DNA from: Desulfobulbaceae bacterium
GTDB lineage: Bacteria > Desulfobacterota > Desulfobulbia > Desulfobulbales > Desulfobulbaceae
NCBI GenBank assembly: GCA_027011235.1
Contig: JALVAI010000245.1
Span: 1 to 8,252 of the forward strand
Length of the DNA stretch: 8,252 nucleotides
Reading direction: 5' to 3'
Below are positions 1 through 5,802 of this stretch, piece after piece. Each line of letters starts with the position of its first letter. Within the stretch, counting starts at the first letter, position 1. A program made the translations under genes and the position numbers. Under the pieces are notes generated by a model, which saw nothing but the letters and a program-made list of their open reading frames with translations, was not told where the DNA came from and searched no databases.

Positions 1-1
1 G

Positions 2-220
2 TATTCCCTATTCTCCAGAGACCACCACGATCCCCGGCACCGGATAAATTATGTGCAGTACACTATGCCGGAAACCATGAAAAAATGCAAATCTAAATCC
101 ACTGTTGCTGGTACAGCGAAAATGACATACCGACAATTCTTGCAAGGAAAAAAACTTTCTTCCTTTGGCATCTTTCTTTGGCAATTACCCTATCCCAGCA
201 CCCATGCCGCATCGGTTTAA
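2..220 (+). other. Open reading frame entering from the left edge, unrecognised
   Basis: Frame 2 is open from the window edge for 72 codons and stops with TAA at 218-220. It could be the 3' end of a gene that starts outside the window, or chance. The translation (for example MTYRQFLQGKK near its middle) matches no family I know. It is rich in K, S and H and shows no clear domain. An internal ATG at 65 would give about 51 residues, but I see no good ribosome binding site before it. Confidence that it is coding is low. Confidence 0.15.
158..183. repeat. Short tandem direct repeat (2 x 13 bp)
   Basis: Two adjacent 13-base units, TCTTCCTTTGGCA (158-170) and TCTTTCTTTGGCA (171-183), differ at one position. 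They lie in the otherwise gene-poor left end. No function is evident, and simple slippage duplication is the plainest explanation. Confidence 0.5.
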
Positions 221-336
221 GTCATATTAAAACAGATAGTTATAAGCGATGTGCCCATTTACGCTTGCGCGTCTGCTTTGTTTTTTCCATTCAGGCAGCA
301 AAGACTCGGAAAGCGGGAAGAGTGACGCCCTGTTTT

Positions 337-354
337 TTCTCCCGACCGGGAGAA
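337..354. terminator. GC-rich hairpin beyond the cytochrome stop codon
   Basis: TTCTCCCG and CGGGAGAA form a perfect 8-bp inverted repeat around two bases (in practice a 7-bp stem with a 4-base loop). It begins 14 bases past the stop codon of the minus-strand cytochrome gene. A run of six T precedes it on the plus strand, so on the minus-strand transcript the hairpin is followed by A rather than U. It is therefore not a canonical intrinsic terminator for that gene. For plus-strand transcripts it is followed by GTCTGTTTTCC, a weak U-rich tail. It may still protect or end the 3' side of the cytochrome mRNA. Confidence 0.4.
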
Positions 355-367
355 GTCTGTTTTCCTA

Positions 368-781
368 TCAGCCACAGGAATCAGCCGAGTTGGGATCATA
401 GGTCCAGTCACCGTTCCGGTACAGATAATCATTGACCAACCGCAACTCCTCCGGGCTCAAGACATCCCAGGAACCATCCCGGGCACATTTTTTCCGTCGT
501 TTGGCGAAAATGGCATTCCATGCCCTTGGCGTATAGGATTCGGCATGGAGGAACCTGGCGCCCTTGGTATTATTTTTATAATGACAACTCTTGCAGACTT
601 CACGGAATTTAATCCCGCCTGTTCCCCAGGGTTCACTTTCCCAATCCAGGCGCCCTGCTGCAAGGAAACGACACATACCGCTTCGTTTATCATAACGTTT
701 TTGCGGCCTCGCAAAGGCCGGTTGGGCCATACAGACGACAACAAAAGATAGCCCCAGGCATAGCATAAAAAAAGATCGCAT
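368..781 (-). CDS. Small secreted monoheme cytochrome c-like protein
   Basis: A 137-residue protein with an N-terminal signal peptide: MRSFF, a hydrophobic stretch to about residue 18, and a likely cleavage site after AFA at residue 24. It should act in the periplasm. One heme-attachment motif, CKSCH (C63, C66, H67), predicts one covalent heme c. No methionine follows the motif; H79 is the only downstream histidine, so the sixth ligand is uncertain. Three other cysteines (37, 99, 136) remain after processing. The C-terminal half (SWDVLSPEELRLVNDYLY) fits a helical cytochrome fold. The start is well supported by AGGAGG at 787-792, six bases upstream. The gene stands alone, divergent from the ZIP transporter. 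The electron-transfer partner cannot be inferred from the neighbours. Annotation as a c-type cytochrome is likely; the subfamily is unknown. Confidence 0.8.
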   Translation of the reverse strand: MRSFFMLCLGLSFVVVCMAQPAFARPQKRYDKRSGMCRFLAAGRLDWESEPWGTGGIKFREVCKSCHYKNNTKGARFLHAESYTPRAWNAIFAKRRKKCARDGSWDVLSPEELRLVNDYLYRNGDWTYDPNSADSCG

Positions 782-834
782 CTGTTCCTCCTATAACCAA
801 AATGACAAACCAAAGAAAACCTCCCTACCTCAAA

Positions 835-856
835 GTGGTATCATAATCTTTACCAC
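835..856. promoter_or_regulatory. Dyad (possible operator) between divergent genes
   Basis: GTGGTA (835-840) and TACCAC (851-856) form a perfect 6-bp inverted repeat with a 10-base spacer, a geometry typical of dimeric regulator sites. It overlaps the -10 and spacer of the cytochrome promoter candidate. No regulator is encoded in the window, and the arms match no operator I can name with confidence. Confidence 0.3.
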
Positions 857-869
857 CATGTGCCAGCAA
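840..869 (-). promoter_or_regulatory. Candidate sigma-70-type promoter for the cytochrome gene
   Basis: Read on the minus strand, a good -10 (TATGAT, complement of 840-845) lies 18 bases from a poor -35 (TTGCTG, complement of 864-869). Transcription would begin about 50 bases upstream of the cytochrome start codon. The -35 matches the consensus at only three positions, so this is a suggestion. Confidence 0.3.
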
Positions 870-939
870 AGCAACAAAAAACGGTAGTGCAGAGGATTAC
901 TGATTTGTAATAAAACCTGTAACAGAGAGGAAAAAATTC

Positions 940-1032
940 ATGACTGCGCGGAAAAAAAATCCTTCTGTATCGACACAATATCCGCTACACTTCAGGAGAA
1001 TATCCAGGTTAACCCGGCAGGGAGTCATATAA
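940..1032 (+). CDS. Possible 30-residue leader ORF overlapping the ZIP start codon
   Basis: ATG at 940 opens a 30-codon frame beginning MTARKKNPSV and ending RQGVI. A purine-rich GAGAGG at 925-930 lies nine bases upstream. Its TAA stop (1030-1032) shares one base with the ATG (1032-1034) of the ZIP gene, giving TAATG, the arrangement usual for translational coupling. The peptide is basic (K5, K6, R19, R20, R23, R26), has no signal peptide and is not rich in Cys or His as a metal sensor might be. It could be a regulatory leader or chance; the ZIP gene has its own Shine-Dalgarno sequence inside this ORF. Confidence 0.25.
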   Translation: MTARKKNPSVSTQYPLHFRRISRLTRQGVI

Positions 1033-1844
1033 TGCAGTTCTGGTTCCAACATCTTTCCCCTATCCAGCAGACCCTGATCGGTACCGGCTTCACCTGGCTG
1101 GTTACCGCCCTTGGCGCCTGCCTGGTCTTTTTCTTTAAATCCGTGAATCGAAAGGTTATGGACGGCATGCTTGGGGGAGCGGCCGGGGTCATGATTGCTG
1201 CCAGTTTCTGGTCTTTACTGGCGCCGGCCATTTCCATGGTTGAGGAAAACGGCGGAATCGCCTGGCTGCCGCCCTTGCTCGGTTTTCTCGGCGGCGGCCT
1301 GTTTCTCTGGATTACCGACAAAATACTCCCTCACCTGCATCCAGGATTTCCCGTCAGCGAGGCAGAAGGGATTCACACCAACTGGCACCGCTCCATTCTT
1401 CTCGTGCTGGCCATTACCCTGCACAACATACCGGAAGGATTGGCGATAGGTGTTGCCTTCGGGGCAGTGGCCGCCGGTTTCCCCGGCGCAACCCTTGGCA
1501 GCGCCATGGCATTGGCCCTTGGAATCGGTCTTCAGAATTTTCCGGAAGGGGCGGCTGTTTCTGTACCGCTGCGACGGGAAGGAATGTCACGGTTGAAGAG
1601 TTTCTGGTACGGCCAGCTTTCTGGCCTGGTGGAGCCGGTTGCCGGGCTTGTCGGCGCGGCGGCGGTCCTCCTGATGCGTCCACTACTCCCCTATGCCCTC
1701 TCCTTTGCCGCCGGGGCAATGATCTATGTGGTTGCCGAGGAATTGATCCCGGAATCACAGGCACAGAAGCATTCGGACGTGGCAACCATCGGTGTCATGG
1801 TCGGATTTGCCCTGATGATGACCTTAGACGTTGCCCTGGGATAG
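1032..1844 (+). CDS. ZIP-family divalent metal transporter (GufA/ZupT-like)
   Basis: A 270-residue inner-membrane protein with about eight hydrophobic segments, the usual size for bacterial ZIP carriers, which import Zn(II) and sometimes Fe(II) or Mn(II). The two signature helices are present: HNIPEGLAIG (residues 131-140, with H131, N132, E135) and QNFPEGAAVS (168-177, with N169, E172), which form the binuclear metal site in the family. A further acidic residue, E201 (GLVEPVAG), and the late AEELIPES motif (235-242) also fit the GufA-type branch. The segment around residues 97-118 is the cytoplasmic loop, with H101, H103, H115 and H119. The start is supported by GGGAG at 1020-1024, seven bases upstream, and overlaps the stop of a possible leader ORF. 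The gene converges on the usp gene with 14 bases between stops. Which metal it carries cannot be read from the sequence. Confidence 0.9.
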   Translation: MQFWFQHLSPIQQTLIGTGFTWLVTALGACLVFFFKSVNRKVMDGMLGGAAGVMIAASFWSLLAPAISMVEENGGIAWLPPLLGFLGGGLFLWITDKILPHLHPGFPVSEAEGIHTNWHRSILLVLAITLHNIPEGLAIGVAFGAVAAGFPGATLGSAMALALGIGLQNFPEGAAVSVPLRREGMSRLKSFWYGQLSGLVEPVAGLVGAAAVLLMRPLLPYALSFAAGAMIYVVAEELIPESQAQKHSDVATIGVMVGFALMMTLDVALG

Positions 1845-1858
1845 GGACTGCGGATCGG

Positions 1859-2350
1859 CTATCTGTTAGGCACAAGGAGAACAGGCACCCGGCTGTGCCG
1901 ACAGACCCGTCTGGCCGTTGACCCCATCATGTTGCCGCCAAGTAGGGCATGGGTACTTCTGCCGATAACAATACAATCCACCCCGTGTTTGTCGGACAGC
2001 CGCAATATCTCTTCACTCGGTTTTCCGGATGAGACAAGAATCTCTGCCACCGGCGGGCTGCCCAGCTTACAGGCCCCTGTTTCCTCTTCACAGAAACGGC
2101 GCAACCGCTGTTTCATCCTGGCCAGCACCTCCCGTTGCCCCTCCTCCTGAAAACGCCTGATAGCTTCTTCGTCAAGATAGGTGTCCATGACAAAGCGGCC
2201 AGTGGCGCCAAGGGGTTCAACCACATGCAGCATCAGGAGTTCGGCATTATAATGACGTGCCTGGCTGAGCGCAAAACGAAATACCGGCCGGGTATGTTTT
2301 CCCAGATCGGTCACGTAAAGAATTTTCTTGATTTCAGGCAATGACTGCAT
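1859..2350 (-). CDS. Universal stress protein, UspA family, at the end of the TRAP operon
   Basis: A 163-residue single-domain Usp of normal length: N-terminal strand ILYVTDLG with conserved D15, a second strand LLMLHVVEP (38-46), and the C-terminal nucleotide-binding segment CIVIGRSTHALLGGNMMGSTARRV (127-149). The ATP-binding Usp pattern is G-2x-G-9x-G-S/T. Here G130, G143 and S144 fit but the second glycine is T133, so ATP binding is likely but not certain. The start has GAGGGGAAGT directly before ATG. The gene follows dctM on the same strand after 83 bases and is probably cotranscribed. The known precedent is TeaD, a UspA-type protein encoded with the TeaABC ectoine TRAP transporter of Halomonas elongata, which influences transporter activity. 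A similar role here is inference; a general stress role under its own promoter is the alternative. Confidence 0.88.
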   Translation of the reverse strand: MQSLPEIKKILYVTDLGKHTRPVFRFALSQARHYNAELLMLHVVEPLGATGRFVMDTYLDEEAIRRFQEEGQREVLARMKQRLRRFCEEETGACKLGSPPVAEILVSSGKPSEEILRLSDKHGVDCIVIGRSTHALLGGNMMGSTARRVCRHSRVPVLLVPNR

Positions 2351-2368
2351 ACTTCCCCTCCCCGGCGT

Positions 2369-2412
2369 GTCGGCAACAGGATACCATGAGGAGCATCATT
2401 CCCCCTGCCGAC
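2369..2412. other. Stem-loop between dctM and usp
   Basis: GTCGGCA (2369-2375) and TGCCGAC (2406-2412) form a perfect 7-bp stem around a 30-base loop, with two further G-C pairs possible past a three-base bulge. It lies just upstream of the usp Shine-Dalgarno sequence (2355-2360). No U-run follows it on the minus-strand transcript, so it does not look like a full terminator. It may be a processing or partial-attenuation site. Confidence 0.35.
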
Positions 2413-2433
2413 GATTATCGGGCTGGTCCCGTT

Positions 2434-3831
2434 TTAATATCCGTGCAATTTGTCCAGAAACTCAGGCAGGAAAAGCGATACCTGCGGCACATAGGTTATA
2501 ATAATCAAAAAGAACAACAGCAGCAGCAACCAGGGAAGCGCTGCCCTGATGACCCAGCCGATACTGTGGCCGGTGATGCCGGCGGTCACAAAAAGATTAA
2601 GCCCCACCGGCGGAGTCAGCATACCGATCTCCATGTTGACAACCATGATAATACCGAGATGAATGGGATCGATGCCCAGTTTCAGGGCTATGGGAAAGAG
2701 AATGGGCGCCATGATCAGCAGGATTGCCGAAGGCTCCATAAAATTGCCGGCGGCAAGCAGAAGCAGGTTGACCACCACCAGAAATCCCCAGGACGGCAGG
2801 CCCCAGTGGACAATCAGCTCCGCCAGATGGTGGGGGATTCGTTCCGTGGTCAGCACATGGGCAAAGAGCATGGCATTGGCGATGATAAAGAGCAGCATGA
2901 TGGATACCTTGGAGGCATCCAGCAGCACCTTGTTGACATCCTTGTCGGTCACGCATTTGGGCAGGGCCAGCAGCATCTGTCCGGAGTTCCTGAAAAATGC
3001 CGCCCCATAGCTTTCTCCCTCCAGCCGCCACGGCACATCTTTGAGCGGGCCAATATCACGATAGCCGAAAACCGCCACCGCAAAGGCATAAACAGCGGAA
3101 ACAGCGGCTGCCTCGGTGGGGCTGGCAATACCGCCATAGATGGACCCAAGCACAATAATAATCAACATCAGGCCGCCAAATGCCGCCGCGCCGGCGCTTA
3201 CCACCTCCCCAAATCCGCGCCACGGTTGGGCTGGAATCTTCTTTACCCGGGCGGCAATATAAATGGCGATCATGAGGATCAATCCCATGAGCAGACCGGG
3301 CAGAAACCCGGCCATGAACATCCGGGCCGCCGAGACCTCGGTTGCGGCCGCATATACCAGCATAACAATGGATGGAGGTATCAGGATACCGAGAGTGCCG
3401 GCATTGGTGATGACACCGGCAGCAAAACTTTCCGGATAGCCGGCCTTGACCATGCCGACAATGACGATACTGCCGATGGCGGCCACCGTTGCCGGTGAAG
3501 ACCCGGATACAGCGGCAAATATCATACAGGCCATGACCGAGGCCATTGCCATGCCGCCACGTATATGACCGACCAGACTCAAGGCAAATCGGATAATCCG
3601 TTTTGCCACCCCGCCGGTGGAAAGAAAGGCCGAAGAAAGAATAAAAAAAGGAATGGCTAGCAGGGTGTAATGCTCGGATAGCGATTCAAAGAGCTTGAGC
3701 GCAATCGAGGCCAGTGAATCATGGGAAAAAAACAGAATCGTTGTAATACTTGAAAAACCAAGGGCAAGGGCAATGGGCATGCCCAGCAGCATACAGACAA
3801 ACAGCAGGATAAACAGGGCCGCGGTGGTCAT
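2434..3831 (-). CDS. dctM: TRAP transporter large permease DctM
   Basis: A 465-residue very hydrophobic inner-membrane protein, the cation-coupled transport subunit of a TRAP system. Family landmarks in order: AVSGSSPATVAAIGSI (107-122), NAGTLGILIPPSIVMLVY (143-160), GSIYGGIASPTEAAAVSAVY (229-248), GNFMEPSAILLIMAPILFP (362-380) and EIGMLTPPVGLNLFV (401-415). It is somewhat longer than the 425-445 residues usual for DctM. The extra length sits in a hydrophilic stretch at about 257-305 between membrane segments. It overlaps dctQ by four bases (ATGA), so translation is probably coupled. Its Shine-Dalgarno sequence, AGGAGGTG (complement of 3837-3844), is a long match to the 16S rRNA tail and lies inside the last codons of dctQ. 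Membership in the DctM family is secure; substrate choice depends on DctP. Confidence 0.95.
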   Translation of the reverse strand: MTTAALFILLFVCMLLGMPIALALGFSSITTILFFSHDSLASIALKLFESLSEHYTLLAIPFFILSSAFLSTGGVAKRIIRFALSLVGHIRGGMAMASVMACMIFAAVSGSSPATVAAIGSIVIVGMVKAGYPESFAAGVITNAGTLGILIPPSIVMLVYAAATEVSAARMFMAGFLPGLLMGLILMIAIYIAARVKKIPAQPWRGFGEVVSAGAAAFGGLMLIIIVLGSIYGGIASPTEAAAVSAVYAFAVAVFGYRDIGPLKDVPWRLEGESYGAAFFRNSGQMLLALPKCVTDKDVNKVLLDASKVSIMLLFIIANAMLFAHVLTTERIPHHLAELIVHWGLPSWGFLVVVNLLLLAAGNFMEPSAILLIMAPILFPIALKLGIDPIHLGIIMVVNMEIGMLTPPVGLNLFVTAGITGHSIGWVIRAALPWLLLLLFFLIIITYVPQVSLFLPEFLDKLHGY

Positions 3832-4370
3832 ACCTTCACCTCCTCTCCCTGCAGTTCCTCAACCAGTTCCATGCTCTCTTCCGCCTCATTGGCATATCGA
3901 AAGCCATCGGCCCGGTTGGTGATGATATCCCAAAGCAGAACACCAAGCCTGATGGTAAGAAAGGTAAAACCGACGATCAGCATGCCATGGGCGATCCAGG
4001 CAGGTATGGGAAGGTCTTCCAACTCAATACCGATTCGCTTGACTTTGGCAAGATAGATCCAGCTGCCATAGAGAATAAGCCCGCAATAGGACAAACCCAA
4101 CAGGCAGCCGATGGCCGACAAAATACGTCGACCGGTCCGCGGGAACAGCTTGACAAAGGCATCCACACCGATATGTGACCCGACCTTTATACCATAGGAA
4201 GCTCCAAACAGGACAAACCAGGCCGACATATGCAATGTCAGCTCCTGGGTCCACATAAAGCCGGAATTAAAACCAAAACGCATGACAACATCGACAAAAA
4301 CCAGCAGGGTCGTCAATGACATCAGCAAACAGATAATTGCCTCTTCCGCACGACCAATAAGACGTAACAT
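3828..4370 (-). CDS. dctQ: TRAP transporter small permease DctQ
   Basis: A 180-residue membrane protein with four predicted helices (about 12-30, 46-62, 83-105 and 124-146), the standard topology of the TRAP small subunit, which docks with DctM and helps receive the loaded binding protein. The family region FMWTQELTLHMSAWFVLFGASYGIKVGSHIGVD (38-70) is intact, including the tryptophan and glutamate after helix 1 and the GASYG-KVG-HIGVD run. The C-terminal 30 residues are acidic and probably cytoplasmic. The start is supported by GAGGT (complement of 4376-4380), five bases upstream. It follows dctP after 67 bases containing a strong stem-loop, and its stop codon overlaps the dctM start. Confidence 0.93.
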   Translation of the reverse strand: MLRLIGRAEEAIICLLMSLTTLLVFVDVVMRFGFNSGFMWTQELTLHMSAWFVLFGASYGIKVGSHIGVDAFVKLFPRTGRRILSAIGCLLGLSYCGLILYGSWIYLAKVKRIGIELEDLPIPAWIAHGMLIVGFTFLTIRLGVLLWDIITNRADGFRYANEAEESMELVEELQGEEVKV

Positions 4371-4387
4371 ACAGGACCTCTTGAAAC

Positions 4388-4419
4388 CAGGGGCCGTCCC
4401 CCGACAGAAACGGCCCCTG
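4388..4419. other. Strong stem-loop between dctP and dctQ
   Basis: CAGGGGCCGT (4388-4397) and ACGGCCCCTG (4410-4419) form a perfect 10-bp GC-rich stem with a 12-base loop, 18 bases after the dctP stop and before the dctQ Shine-Dalgarno sequence. On the minus-strand RNA it is followed by GGUUUCAAGAGG, too poor in U for full termination. Such hairpins after binding-protein genes are known to stabilise the upstream message or reduce read-through, giving more binding protein than permease, as with the REP sequences between malE and malF. That role here is inferred. Confidence 0.75.
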
Positions 4420-4437
4420 AAAAATCACATAAAAAAA

Positions 4438-5436
4438 TTACTTGGCCTGATTTGAACTGTAGGCAGCGTCTATCAGGTCCTTGCCGATCTGTCCTTCAAA
4501 CTGTTTCCAGACCGGTTTCATCACCTCGACCCACTGGGCGCGTTCTGCCGGGGTCAGCTCAATGATTTCACTGCGCTTGGAATCAATGATTTTCTGTTTA
4601 TCGGCCTTGGATTTTTCAGCGGCAACCTTGTTGCCAAAGGCAATGGCCTCATCAAGAGATTTTTTTACCACACCACGGACATCGGCGGGCAGACTGTTCC
4701 AGAATTCAGCAGAGGTAACAACCATGTAATCAAGGAGACCATGATTGGACTCGGTGATATAGGGCTGAACCTCAAAAAATTTCTTGGAATAGATATTGGA
4801 CCAGGTATTCTCCTGACCGTCAATGGCCTTGGTCTCAAGGAGGGTAAACACCTCGGAAAAAGGTTTTTTCAGCGGCGTGGCCCCAACAGCTTTGAACTGG
4901 GCGGCCAGGACATCCGAGGACATGATGCGGAACTTGAGCCCTTTGGCATCGGCGGGCACCCGAATCGGTTTGGAGGCAGAGAGCTGTTTCAGACCGTTAT
5001 GCAGGTAGCCGAGTCCGACAAGCCCCTTTTTACTGATGGAGTTGAGTAATTTTTCCCCGGCAGGACTCTGCTGAAAACGGTCAACAGCAGCCATGTCCTT
5101 AAAGAGGAACGGCAGATCGTAGAGTTGCAGTTTTTTTGTATAGCGGCTGAACTTTGACAGGGCAGGCGCCGCCATCTGGACATCACCAAGAAGCATGGCC
5201 TCAAGGACCTTGTTGTCTCCAAAAAGCTGGGAGTTGGGATACACCTCAACCACGACCTTGCCTCCAAGACGTTCCTTGACCAGGTCACGGAACTTGTTGG
5301 CCATCTGGCCCTTGGGTGTATTTTCGGCAACAACATGGGAAAATTTGATAACAATGGGTTTGGAAAAGGCCGGGACCGACATCAGGGCCACGGAAATTAC
5401 AACGGCTGCGAAAGAGAGACATATCTTACGAAACAT
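4438..5436 (-). CDS. dctP: TRAP transporter substrate-binding protein DctP (C4-dicarboxylate type)
   Basis: A 332-residue periplasmic solute receptor of the DctP family. Signal peptide at residues 1-25 (FRK, hydrophobic core, likely cleavage AFS/K). The mature protein begins with KPIVIKFSHVVAENTPKG, typical of C4-dicarboxylate receptors. LKFRIMSS (167-174) carries the family arginine, R170, which in solved DctP proteins pairs with the substrate carboxylate. DGQENTWSNIYSKKFFEVQPY (206-226) and SNHGLLDYMVV (230-240) resemble the malate/succinate/fumarate receptors more than the sialic acid or ectoine ones. Start supported by GGAGGT (complement of 5440-5445), three bases upstream. It is the first gene of dctP-dctQ-dctM-usp. 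The upstream malic enzyme supports a malate-like substrate. Family assignment is secure; the exact ligand is inferred. Confidence 0.93.
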   Translation of the reverse strand: MFRKICLSFAAVVISVALMSVPAFSKPIVIKFSHVVAENTPKGQMANKFRDLVKERLGGKVVVEVYPNSQLFGDNKVLEAMLLGDVQMAAPALSKFSRYTKKLQLYDLPFLFKDMAAVDRFQQSPAGEKLLNSISKKGLVGLGYLHNGLKQLSASKPIRVPADAKGLKFRIMSSDVLAAQFKAVGATPLKKPFSEVFTLLETKAIDGQENTWSNIYSKKFFEVQPYITESNHGLLDYMVVTSAEFWNSLPADVRGVVKKSLDEAIAFGNKVAAEKSKADKQKIIDSKRSEIIELTPAERAQWVEVMKPVWKQFEGQIGKDLIDAAYSSNQAK

Positions 5437-5458
5437 ACTACCTCCATATCTGTAGATG

Positions 5459-5487
5459 ATTATACTCGCCCGCCGGCACCATGCCGA
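5459..5487 (-). promoter_or_regulatory. Candidate promoter of the dctPQM-usp operon
   Basis: Read on the minus strand, a perfect -10 TATAAT (complement of 5459-5464) is preceded after 17 bases by TCGGCA (complement of 5482-5487), four of six matches to the -35 consensus. The start of transcription would be about 15 bases before the dctP ATG. A dyad, CGGCA-CCA-TGCCG (5474-5486), covers most of the -35 and could be an operator. The same stretch also has a GG-N10-GC spacing, but the flanking bases fit sigma-54 poorly. Confidence 0.45.
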
Positions 5488-5509
5488 AAGACGAAAGGCT
5501 GTAAATAAC

Positions 5510-5559
5510 TGATGAACTCGTAAAAAACCAGACTATGCTTAATGATGGCTAAGTAAAAA
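5510..5559 (+). repeat. Two direct copies of TGATG-N5-GTAAAAA
   Basis: TGATG-AACTC-GTAAAAA (5510-5526) and TGATG-GCTAA-GTAAAAA (5543-5559) share both ends with an unlike five-base middle. A third, inverted copy with a shorter tail (TTAC-GATGC-CATCA) lies at 5660-5673. From memory, motifs like this are common between genes in deltaproteobacterial genomes; I cannot check that here. The second and third copies are the outer parts of the palindrome at 5541-5675. Confidence 0.5.
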
Positions 5560-5675
5560 CACCGATATACAAAAAGCAGTGTTCTGTAGCGACACTTGAC
5601 TATGCATGTCGTATGCCCACGAATCGCCACAGAACACACGACGCAGTAGATCGAAGTTGTTACGATGCCATCATT
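5541..5675. repeat. 135-bp imperfect palindrome (2 x 52 bp arms, 31-bp centre)
   Basis: The arms 5541-5592 and 5624-5675 are reverse complements without gaps at 36 of 52 positions. Matches are clustered: the outer nine bases are perfect (AATGATGGC), the next twenty are partial, an eight-base block is unmatched, and the inner fourteen match at thirteen (GTGTTCTGTAGCGA against its complement with one change). The element lies between the malic enzyme stop and the dctP promoter. It may be a small non-autonomous mobile element, a paired intergenic repeat, or a bidirectional terminator. It encodes no protein. Confidence 0.7.
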
Positions 5676-5753
5676 GCTAACAACCTGGATCCTTCACAAA
5701 GCCATCCATCCTGAAAATATGTATCGTACCAGAAAGCCTGACCAACGAAAAGC

Positions 5754-5779
5754 AAAAAACCCCGGCACAGTCGACGTGC
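5754..5779 (-). terminator. Weak terminator candidate after the malic enzyme gene
   Basis: On the minus strand a short stem, GCAC/GTGC (complement of 5776-5779 and 5765-5768), is followed by CGGGG and six T (complement of 5754-5759), 24 bases past the malic enzyme stop codon. The four-pair stem is weak, but the position and T-run fit. The larger palindrome further downstream may do the work instead. Confidence 0.3.
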
Positions 5780-5802
5780 TGTTGCTGACAAATAAATAGA
5801 AA

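Noticed and set aside
178..435. Plus-strand open frame of 85 codons at the left
   Set aside because: It uses a TTG start without a ribosome site, overlaps the cytochrome 3' end antisense, and shows no domain.
457..813. Alternative minus-strand frame over the cytochrome gene
   Set aside because: The other frame has a signal peptide, CxxCH and a strong AGGAGG. This frame has none of these.
1845..1858. Bidirectional terminator between the convergent ZIP and usp genes
   Set aside because: The 14-base gap contains no stem or T-run. The nearest repeat, inside the usp coding end, has no U-tail on either strand.
2341..3498. Long plus-strand open frame (385 codons) opposite dctM and the usp upstream region
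   Set aside because: It lies antisense to a gene with all DctM motifs. Its product is rich in Q, H, G and D with no domain, as expected when the complement of a hydrophobic GC-balanced gene is read.
5474..5487. Sigma-54 promoter for dctP, as known for rhizobial dctA
   Set aside because: Only the GG-N10-GC spacing is present; the -24 lacks TGGCAC and the -12 lacks TTGC, while a perfect sigma-70 TATAAT is nearby.
5656..5684. GTTGTTA/TAACAAC dyad considered as an integron attC-like site
   Set aside because: There is no integrase, no cassette array and no proper attC core arrangement. It is better explained as part of the local palindrome.
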